A DNA stretch of 48,172 bases, taken from contig NZ_LRRR01000033.1 in assembly GCF_001691415.1 (NCBI RefSeq), positions 1 through 48,172 on the forward strand, written 5' to 3'. Positions 18,154-24,965 of the stretch are shown here, piece after piece; position 1 is the stretch's first letter; each line of letters opens with the position of its first letter. The notes beneath the pieces were generated by a model, which was given only the letters and a program-made list of their open reading frames with translations, did no database searches and was not told the DNA's origin. The translations under genes and the position numbers were made by a program. The stretch is from Pararhodobacter sp. CCB-MM2 (GTDB taxonomy: Bacteria; Pseudomonadota; Alphaproteobacteria; Rhodobacterales; Rhodobacteraceae).

Positions 18154-19409
18154 GGCACCTAACCGTCCGAGAGAGGCAGGGCGTCAACGTCGGTCCGGCC
18201 GGCGAGATCAGCGAGCTCGAGGCAGAAGGCATCGCGAGACTCGCCGCACTTTTGCCACCCGGTGTCCTCGCATGGGGCCATCGGTCATTGAAGTTCGGGC
18301 CGTTCTGCGGAGTCTTGCAAACTGAGCAGCTAGCAATCGAGATCCTTCCAAAGATAGAGCAGGGCAGTGATAGCAGCGAAGACATGCGGGGGCTCTTGGT
18401 GGCCATGCTTGCGCGCGTTGGTGAACTTGGGTCGAAGCGGGTTGGCGATGCTGGCCTCGGACAACAGCACAGCCACCTCCTCGACGTCTTCATTGAGGAC
18501 TTCTGTAGTCAGGTAAAAACAGCGCTCCGAGGCGGCGCAATCGCACGGTACTCGGACAGGGCAGAGAACCTCAACGCCATCCGCGGGCGACTCGAGTTGA
18601 CCAAGCACCTGCGCACGAACGCCTTCGATCGCTCTCATCTGCTATGTCGCTTCGACGAACGAAGCATTGACAACAACTACAATCAAGCACTGAAGGCGGT
18701 CTTTCGGATCCTTCTTGTACACGCACTAAGCCCAAGGGCCCGGACTATGGTGGCGACGTTCCTCCATCGTTTTGACGAGGTGACCGATCGCAGAGTCAGG
18801 GCTCGAGACATTGAGGCGCTCCGCCTTGACCGGACCATCCGGCACTGGGAACCAGTGTTTACCAAAGCTCGTTGGCTGCTATCAGGCCTCTATCCGGATG
18901 TTCGAACCGGCGATGCGGCTGGTTCGGCGCTGCTATTCAACATGGAAAAGCTCTTCGAGACCGTGCTCGGAATGCGCATACGGCATTCATGTCATTTGCG
19001 CGGCGGTGATCCCGTCACGGTCACTTTGCAGGGTCCGATAAAGAACCTCGCCACGGCGGGCTTCGAGTTGCGTCCTGATATTAGCATTCAGAGCGCAGAC
19101 CAGACCCTCGCCATCTTCGACGCAAAATGGAAGCGCCTAAACCTCGGGAAGCCTAACTCGGGCGTATCGAGTGACGATGCGTACCAGATGAACGCGTATG
19201 CCAGCCGCTACAACTGCAACCGACTAGCGCTCCTCTACCCAGCGCACGGAGGGTGTCCGCCAGGAAGAGTCACTGAGTTCGCTCTTACCACGCAAGAACA
19301 GCCAACGTTGGAGATCATTGCCGTTGATGTCCGAGAGCTTGCATACGGACATGGCATTCCCATCGGTCTGGAAAGGGCGATACCGAAAGAGTGTCGTAGA
19401 CACGACTAG
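18150..19409 (+). CDS. mcrC: McrC-type nuclease subunit
   Basis: A 419-residue McrC partner of the preceding GTPase. The N-terminal part binds the McrB ring (WGHRSLKFGPFCGVL, then AIEILPKI). The middle carries the McrC helical signature (RFDERSIDNNYNQALKAVF). The C-terminal PD-(D/E)xK nuclease is complete: Glu in NMEKLFE, Asp in LRPDISI, and DxK in LAIFDAKWK, followed by DDAYQMNAYA. Cleavage should need McrB-driven translocation on DNA with modified cytosines. ATGA overlaps the mcrB stop. Confidence 0.93.
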   Translation: MRHLTVRERQGVNVGPAGEISELEAEGIARLAALLPPGVLAWGHRSLKFGPFCGVLQTEQLAIEILPKIEQGSDSSEDMRGLLVAMLARVGELGSKRVGDAGLGQQHSHLLDVFIEDFCSQVKTALRGGAIARYSDRAENLNAIRGRLELTKHLRTNAFDRSHLLCRFDERSIDNNYNQALKAVFRILLVHALSPRARTMVATFLHRFDEVTDRRVRARDIEALRLDRTIRHWEPVFTKARWLLSGLYPDVRTGDAAGSALLFNMEKLFETVLGMRIRHSCHLRGGDPVTVTLQGPIKNLATAGFELRPDISIQSADQTLAIFDAKWKRLNLGKPNSGVSSDDAYQMNAYASRYNCNRLALLYPAHGGCPPGRVTEFALTTQEQPTLEIIAVDVRELAYGHGIPIGLERAIPKECRRHD

Positions 19410-19851
19410 ACGGCCCATAGCAGCAGGGCGCGCGTGACAGCGGGCGCCGTGGCGCCCGGCCCATACCTGCCGTTCGCGCCCTCCGCAGCAGATGACCGCT
19501 CCCTGCCAATTCCGGCCATTCATACGGTAGCCAACCCGATGCAGACAATCATGCCCGGCGCTACGAACCGCGGTACGCACCGGCATGTTGGGCACAGCGA
19601 AGGCCCGCCTCAAGCGTGAGTTCGATTGCCCGCGTCTTTCCGCTCTGGTGTCGCTGAATGAAGAAGAGCCACTGCCACCAACGTTGGCGCGCCAAACCAG
19701 ATTGCACAGAGCCAAACTCGTCGCGCACGGCAGGAGCCACGGGAGACTGAAGGCTGCTGCCCTACATGCGCCCCTCACGACGAGTTGCCCAGCCCTCCGT
19801 GCTATGGCAAGGAGATCGATAGCGAAGAATAGATACCAATTGGTGATGAGC
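19410..19851. other. non-coding gap between mcrC and the methyltransferase gene
   Basis: A GC-rich 440-base stretch. CGGGCGCC-GT-GGCGCCCG (19441-19458) is a perfect inverted repeat 32 bases past mcrC; it has no T-run, but it may end or stabilise the mcrBC transcript. The rest has open frames on both strands, including an in-frame upstream extension of the next gene from 19585. The composition there is unlike the following gene and no family is recognisable. The sequence turns AT-rich abruptly near 19800, so a module junction is likely. Confidence 0.5.
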
Positions 19852-22518
19852 ATGCTTCACAAAAATGCGGCCTCTGATGGGTCCTCTTTGGCTGTTGCGC
19901 TTGGCTGGAGCACCCAAGATCTTCAAGCTCGAAAAATTTCTAGCCATGGCGCACAACTGAATCTAGCGAGGGGCCTTCAGGTTGGGAAGCCAGCCGCTCT
20001 TTTCGCGACGGTTGAAAAAAGGAATGGAGTCGATCCTCTTTGGGCTGCTGCCAAGTACGGCTATCATTCCGGTGTGGATTGGGGGATTCTATCCTCAGAT
20101 TCAGGTATTCGAGTTTTCAACTCTCACAGACTGGTTGGCCACGAATGGCTGGCCTTCCCAGAGATTTCTTGGGATAAAGTCGAAGATAATAAAGATCTTC
20201 TTAATTGCTTCACTCCAGAAGAAGTTATCGAAGAGAAGATTGAGACTTTCGCAAATAGACTAGATAAGCCTACGAGGATTCTGGAGCCGATCGACGATAG
20301 CCTCGTTCGGCGCCTTGATCTGTGGCGTGATCAAGCGCTTCGGTACAGCAAGAAGTCAGACGCGATCGATGAGAAGCTTCAATCGCTTTACTCGCAACTT
20401 TTTGTGTTGAGGGCCGTAGAGGATAGAAAACTTGACCCCAAAATTTCCTCTCTTCGCGAAGTAATTCAGGGGTCAGATTCGATAAATCGAGACAAGTGGA
20501 TTTCGCTTTTCGATCAGGCCAGAAGCAGGATTGGCAGTGATCTCTTTTCAACAGATTTCGCTCAAGATATTCCGCAGCACGTCTTGGCTGGGGTGATCAA
20601 TGATCTTTATCGCCCTTCCCATCTCGCCGGAATAGACATTGAGTATGATTTTTCGTGGATTGAGGCGGATGTGCTCGGGACTGCGTATGAGAAATATCTC
20701 TCAACAGTTCTAGAAGCAGGATCTGCGCCGTCTCAAATGGAACTATTTAACACACCTGAGCGTGAAGTTTCCCGCTATAGCGCTCGAAAGAAGTCTGGAA
20801 CTTACTACACGCCCCCATTCATGCACGACTACATTGCGGCGAAGTGCGTCGGAGAGTATTTCGACAAAGTCAAAAATACCGAACCGCCACGGGTCATAGA
20901 CTTCGCTTGCGGCTCGGGATCTTTCTTGGTAGCGGCGATAGACGAAGTTTTGAAGTTGCTGAAGGCCCGCGACCCCCAAAAGCCATGGGCGAAAATTCTG
21001 ATAGGTGGTCGCTTCATTGCAGGTGTAGACATTGATCCGAAAGCGGTGTCGATCGCGCGACTGAGGCTTTGGCACCGTCTGGTAGAAGAACCTGACGCAC
21101 TGCCACTTCCAAGTTTGTCGGAGATCGTGATTTCCGCCGATGGGTTGCGGAGCGAAACTTGGGGGAAACTGGATCAGCCTTACGACATTGTTCTTGGCAA
21201 TCCACCATTCCTAAAAACTTCGCTGGTTGAAGAGAAAGACGACCTTTCTGACCGCTTCAAAACGGCAAAGGGCCGATTCGACTTCTCCCATCTTTTCGCG
21301 GAGCAGGCTATAAAGGTCCTTGCCCCTGGCGGAATTTTGGGGCTGGTGCTGCCAAACCGAATCCTGCAGAGCGCGTCAGCGCAAACATTACGTGCAGAAC
21401 TTATTTCGAGCTGTAGCATTCAGACAATCGTCGACTTCGGATCAAACCGCCCATTTCGCGATGTATCCGCATATGTGATGTGCCTCATAGCTCAGGTGCT
21501 TTCTGACGGCACTGATAAGCAGAGCCATGTCCGAGTCGTTGAGGTGGAGTCGATCAGTGCTGATTTTATTTCATCAATTTTGCTTAAGGCAGATAGTGAG
21601 CGTTGGTCGCGAAACGGCTTTGTTTTGGCTTATGACGCAAAGCAACCCAACTCTTCGTCCCCTTGGCTCCTTCTTTCAGCGTCCGATGAAAAGGCACGCA
21701 TCGCATTGAGTGAGTTCGCGGTTCCATTATCTGAAGTCGCGACGGTGAACCAAGGCATCAAGACTGGGGCTAACGATGTGTTCCTGTTCGAGCCAGTTGC
21801 AGTTGATGGCACGCACCTCTCTCAGGTTGTCAACGGCATGGGAGAAGAGGCCCTTCTTGAGTCAGAACTGCTACATCCTGTGATCTTCGGCGCCGAAATT
21901 AGAAGGAGCACGAGGGTTAGAAGCACCAAGCTCATTCTGTATCCATACCGAGATGGTCGGAGCCTACCTGATGGGCAGCTCGCAGAAGAATTTCCGAAAA
22001 CTTGGGAATATTTGAAGGAGAACCATGGCCTTCTATCTTCTCGCTCCAGCGTATCTGGAGGCGTGCGATGGTATGAACTAATTAGGCCACGAAATATCGG
22101 CTGGCTTTCTGCGCCGAAACTGGTAATGCGTGATCTTGCGCTGAGGCCGTCCTTTGGAATTGATATTGGAGGTCAAGTTTTCCTTATTGGGGGCACTGCC
22201 GTCACTCCCTTCGATCCGGACTTTCTCTTACCTTTGATGGCATACTTGAATAGCTCCGCTGTGGATAGGTTAATCTCAAAAACGACTCCTCAGTTTGGCG
22301 GAAACTTTCGAAAGTACGAACCGCGACATATCGAATCAATTCCCATTCTCACTTCGGTAATTGAGGAGGGGGAGTTGCGTGACCATCTTAGAGATCTTGC
22401 GCTCAAAGTTCTCAGTGCAACTAAATCTGAAAGCTCGACGGAAATTCAAATTGCAGAAGATGAAATCGATGATATCTTAGTCAAAGCGCTTGCCGCGCAT
22501 GGTATTGAGATTGGTTAA
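19852..22518 (+). CDS. Eco57I/TaqI-like N6-adenine DNA methyltransferase, possibly type IIG-like
   Basis: About 888 residues. The N-terminal 100 residues resemble the remnant of a restriction nuclease domain: GKPAALFATVEKR is followed by GYHSGVDWGILSSDSGIRVFNSH. The usual ExK is not intact, because the residue two before the Lys is Val. A helical linker follows, then the methyltransferase: SGTYYTPPFMHDYIA at about 315, SAM motif I VIDFACGSGSFL at about 350 and the catalytic NPPF at 452-455. The C-terminal 290 residues look like a TaqI/HsdS-type target-recognition region (VATVNQGIKTGANDVF, then SAPKLVMRDL). The start is uncertain: 19852 has GGTGA in place, while 19846 and 19804 are alternatives without a site. 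The stop TAA overlaps the ATG of the PIN gene. AT-rich relative to the host. Confidence 0.8.
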   Translation: MLHKNAASDGSSLAVALGWSTQDLQARKISSHGAQLNLARGLQVGKPAALFATVEKRNGVDPLWAAAKYGYHSGVDWGILSSDSGIRVFNSHRLVGHEWLAFPEISWDKVEDNKDLLNCFTPEEVIEEKIETFANRLDKPTRILEPIDDSLVRRLDLWRDQALRYSKKSDAIDEKLQSLYSQLFVLRAVEDRKLDPKISSLREVIQGSDSINRDKWISLFDQARSRIGSDLFSTDFAQDIPQHVLAGVINDLYRPSHLAGIDIEYDFSWIEADVLGTAYEKYLSTVLEAGSAPSQMELFNTPEREVSRYSARKKSGTYYTPPFMHDYIAAKCVGEYFDKVKNTEPPRVIDFACGSGSFLVAAIDEVLKLLKARDPQKPWAKILIGGRFIAGVDIDPKAVSIARLRLWHRLVEEPDALPLPSLSEIVISADGLRSETWGKLDQPYDIVLGNPPFLKTSLVEEKDDLSDRFKTAKGRFDFSHLFAEQAIKVLAPGGILGLVLPNRILQSASAQTLRAELISSCSIQTIVDFGSNRPFRDVSAYVMCLIAQVLSDGTDKQSHVRVVEVESISADFISSILLKADSERWSRNGFVLAYDAKQPNSSSPWLLLSASDEKARIALSEFAVPLSEVATVNQGIKTGANDVFLFEPVAVDGTHLSQVVNGMGEEALLESELLHPVIFGAEIRRSTRVRSTKLILYPYRDGRSLPDGQLAEEFPKTWEYLKENHGLLSSRSSVSGGVRWYELIRPRNIGWLSAPKLVMRDLALRPSFGIDIGGQVFLIGGTAVTPFDPDFLLPLMAYLNSSAVDRLISKTTPQFGGNFRKYEPRHIESIPILTSVIEEGELRDHLRDLALKVLSATKSESSTEIQIAEDEIDDILVKALAAHGIEIG

Positions 22519-23039
22519 TGTCGTTCCAATTCCTTCTCCCATCATCGAGCGTAACACTGCCACGGAACGTAGCGCTTCTGGATAGCAATTTCATCGTCGG
22601 GCTGATTGATGAGCGCGATCAACATCATGACCAGGCGCAGGAGTTTTTTAGCGCTGATTTCGATTTCGTCTGGATACTTACGCACCCCGTACTAATCGAG
22701 AGCAGTGGGCTTTTAAGTCGCCGCCGAGACCAGCCTTATGCGGCGAAGGTGATGTCTTGGTTCACCGAGGCGTCTCAGAGGAGGCACATAAATGCCACAC
22801 ACATCCTTGAAAAGGAAGGTGAAGCATTTTCGGAGCCCCACCACATAATGAGAACTTTCAGGATCGACTATGTTGATGCTTTCTTGGTTGACCTGGCCGA
22901 CAGGATATCAACTACTGGAGAATTTGAAAAAGGAATACCGATTGTAACCTTCGATACCGGAGATTACACAAGGTGCATTGGCGCTGGCTATAAATTTTCT
23001 TTATGGGACATGAAGAGCTTCGAGCTTCAGGAGTTTTAA
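22518..23039 (+). CDS. PIN-domain nuclease coupled to the methyltransferase
   Basis: A 173-residue PIN-fold protein, expected to be a metal-dependent RNase or nuclease. The acidic residues are all present: Asp22 in ALLDSNFIVGLID, Glu61 in HPVLIESSG, Asp120 in YVDAFLVDLAD and Asp146 in IVTFDTGDY. It resembles VapC toxins, but no VapB-like antitoxin gene is beside it. Instead its ATG overlaps the methyltransferase stop (TAATG), so the two proteins are made together. A role as the effector of the methyltransferase gene, or as a toxin held by it, is inference. It shares the AT-rich composition of its partner. Confidence 0.85.
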   Translation: MSFQFLLPSSSVTLPRNVALLDSNFIVGLIDERDQHHDQAQEFFSADFDFVWILTHPVLIESSGLLSRRRDQPYAAKVMSWFTEASQRRHINATHILEKEGEAFSEPHHIMRTFRIDYVDAFLVDLADRISTTGEFEKGIPIVTFDTGDYTRCIGAGYKFSLWDMKSFELQEF

Positions 23040-23893
23040 TCAATCCGATCGTTTTGTAAATTTCGAAAGAGGTGTCTTTTTTTCTGGGGAGCAACTATTT
23101 CCGATGAAGTCGGTTGTCTGGCGCGGTGGCCGCAATTCTCCTTGGTCAGTCGATTTTCTAGAGCGCCGCCCTCTTAGTCGCCTGCCGTCGGATCATTATA
23201 AAACTGCGTGCACAATCTAAATTAGCATTGAGATTAATTGGAGTCGCCCAATTTCGACCAGAACGTACTTTCCGCGCTCCCCAACCAAGGCGATCTTTTG
23301 CGCACTCAGGAAGCGGTTGCGCTAAGAATTGTCGTCCGGAATGTGCCGGTCATGTCGACCGCGTTAGCTACGGTTTGTCGATCATAGTTTCCGATACCCA
23401 ACTTCCTGGGACTTCTCATGCTGCAGATGTTCAAGTCCGCTTCCTGCGATTAGTTGCCGCTCGCCCTTGACGCAGCGAGCGTCCGCTTCCCGCCCCAAGC
23501 TGTCGTGCCGTCGGCAGCAGGTTGCGTCAGCGGTCGTCGCCGTTAGTCTCGCCAGGCTGCCCGACCTGTCAGCACGCCAGCACGCCAGCACGCCACGGCG
23601 ATGGCGCCAAGCGAGTTCATTGAGGTCAAACACCAGTTCAGTCTTGTGCTTACCCCGCAGCCAACTTCTTTCCTCGCTTAAACCATTTGGCCAGCCTATG
23701 GGGTAGCTGGATCCTGGCGCTATGTGTCAGACGGCAAGGCCAGCGATCGAACGCCACCACGGACGTCCGCTCCACTTAAAAGGCTGCAGTGCGTTCTGTG
23801 CTTTGACAGATTTCAGCCACGCCACGTGAAGGGCTAACGGAAGTAAGAATGACCCGACGCAGCGTCAAAACGCGGGATGGCACCTTCGCCAAG
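23040..23893. other. 854-base non-coding junction inside the element
   Basis: No supported gene. AAAGA-GGTG-TCTTT followed by further T (23066-23083) is a weak terminator for the methyltransferase-PIN unit. Three tandem copies of CAGCACGC lie at 23570-23593. GC content rises from left to right. ORFs of 70-85 codons on both strands match nothing I recognise. The stretch separates defence cargo from the convergent replication and integration module, and may be a scar of earlier gene exchange. Confidence 0.45.
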
Positions 23894-24337
23894 TCAAGCG
23901 TTCACGGAAGCGGCGACGGATTTCATGGAAGCTTCCAGCCGCCTGCGACGGTATTCCGCTTCCAGCAGGACAAAGGCTTCTTCATCGGACAGTTCGGCAT
24001 AATCGGGAACGGGTTGCGATTCCCGTTGCAGGATCAGTTCTCGCGGGACCAGCGCCGCGACCATCCGCAGATAGTTCGCCGGATCGTCGGCACGAAGCCG
24101 GGCTATGGCATCGGCCCCATGCGTGGCGAAGTCATCCGCAATCGCTGTCATCAGCAGTTCGGTCAGCCGGTTGCGCGATCCCTTCGGCCTGCCGCCGCCA
24201 GTATTGCCCGTTAGGAAACGGCCATCCGCCCCCCGCAGAACAGTGGGCCGGTCAGGGGCCATTTGGTCAGGCAAGGTATTGAAGGTGCCGGGGGGCGGGG
24301 CAGATCGGTTCATAGTATCACTCATAGATTGGTGCAT
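23894..24337 (-). CDS. DUF5681-like hypothetical protein
   Basis: About 147 residues. A disordered proline-rich N terminus is followed by FLTGNTGGGRPKGSRN. This resembles the GNPGGRPKGxRN motif of phage- and element-associated DUF5681 proteins and small terminase-like DNA-binding proteins. A helical stretch follows (AIADDFATHGADAIARL), then a charged C-terminal coiled region (LSDEEAFVLLEAEYRRRRLEAS). Function is unknown; packaging or DNA binding is the usual guess for the motif. Start choice is open: ATG 24337, 24325 and 24313 are all in frame and none has a strong site. It follows the zinc-ribbon gene by 23 bases. Confidence 0.6.
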   Translation of the reverse strand: MHQSMSDTMNRSAPPPGTFNTLPDQMAPDRPTVLRGADGRFLTGNTGGGRPKGSRNRLTELLMTAIADDFATHGADAIARLRADDPANYLRMVAALVPRELILQRESQPVPDYAELSDEEAFVLLEAEYRRRRLEASMKSVAASVNA

Positions 24338-24360
24338 GGCGGTGGCAAGCGGACGCCGCA

Positions 24361-24762
24361 CTACCAACGCCCCCGCGTCGGACGCCGCCGATCACGAAGC
24401 AACTTCCCGTATTCCTCGGCATCCATCAGAACGGCTTGCTTCGGCTGCCGACCTTCTGCCGCCCACTTGACGAAGGTGCAGCCCTTGTGTTGAGCGAATT
24501 GAAGAACCGAATGCTTTTGACAACCTTCACACCAGAATTCAATTTCGACCGAACCGCGCCGGGCCGAAGGGTTGCCGCTATCCCGGTTCAACATATGCTT
24601 GGATTTTGACCCGGCCCAAACCGAAACAACTGGATCATCTTCGCCGCGAACGTAATAGACCGCAGGCGGCAAGTGATGAAGGTAGTTGTATTCGCAATGG
24701 GGGCAGAGGATTACATGCTCATAGTCGCCGTAGTCAGCAGCATCGTTATCGATTTTAGTCAT
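24361..24762 (-). CDS. small zinc-ribbon hypothetical protein
   Basis: A 133-residue protein with two Cys pairs, CPHC at residue 20-23 and CEGC at about 78-81, which together would hold a zinc ion. The region between includes several His and Asn (EYNYLHHLPP). The C terminus is basic (LLRDRRRPTRGRW), suggesting nucleic-acid binding. No family recognised. AAGGAA lies eight bases before the ATG. It is transcribed in the same direction as the primase gene upstream and the DUF5681-like gene downstream, so it belongs to the element core. Confidence 0.65.
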   Translation of the reverse strand: MTKIDNDAADYGDYEHVILCPHCEYNYLHHLPPAVYYVRGEDDPVVSVWAGSKSKHMLNRDSGNPSARRGSVEIEFWCEGCQKHSVLQFAQHKGCTFVKWAAEGRQPKQAVLMDAEEYGKLLRDRRRPTRGRW

Positions 24763-24867
24763 GATCGTTCCTTTTGCGTTGTTCTACCCGGATGGGCGGG
24801 TTTCGTTTTGCCCGAAGCTATAGGGTTGTCGGGCAGGGGGATCGTCAGTTCGCATCGTGAGTAATCT

Positions 24868-24965
24868 TCGTCGTCTGAGTTCCCCCATACCCCCTGTGAG
24901 TAAGAACTCACGAGGGGGGGGGGGTATGAGTTGAACTTACGAGTTCGTAAGTTCCGAACTCACGA
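24868..24965. other. inverted-repeat-rich region, candidate replication origin
   Basis: Directly downstream of the primase-helicase gene. It has a perfect palindrome GAACTTACGA-GT-TCGTAAGTTC (24933-24954) and a smaller one GTGAGT-AAGA-ACTCAC (24896-24911). A larger stem brings ATACCCCC near 24887-24894 together with a run of 11 G ending in GTAT. The words GAGTTC/GAACTC and GTGAG/CTCAC recur in both orientations. Dense palindromes and iteron-like words beside a replication initiator are typical of satellite and plasmid origins. A terminator role for the upstream genes is the alternative. Confidence 0.5.

Noticed and set aside
19585..19851. N-terminal extension of the methyltransferase from 19585
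   Set aside because: Composition is GC-rich and unlike the rest of the gene, the translation resembles no domain, and there is no ribosome site. A truncated fusion cannot be fully excluded.
22518..23039. Reading the PIN gene as a standard VapC toxin of a VapBC pair
   Set aside because: No small antitoxin gene lies immediately upstream or downstream; the upstream neighbour with overlapping codons is the methyltransferase.
23570..23593. Tandem CAGCACGC repeats as a CRISPR or iteron array
   Set aside because: Only three 8-base units with no spacers and no replication gene beside them; most likely slippage.
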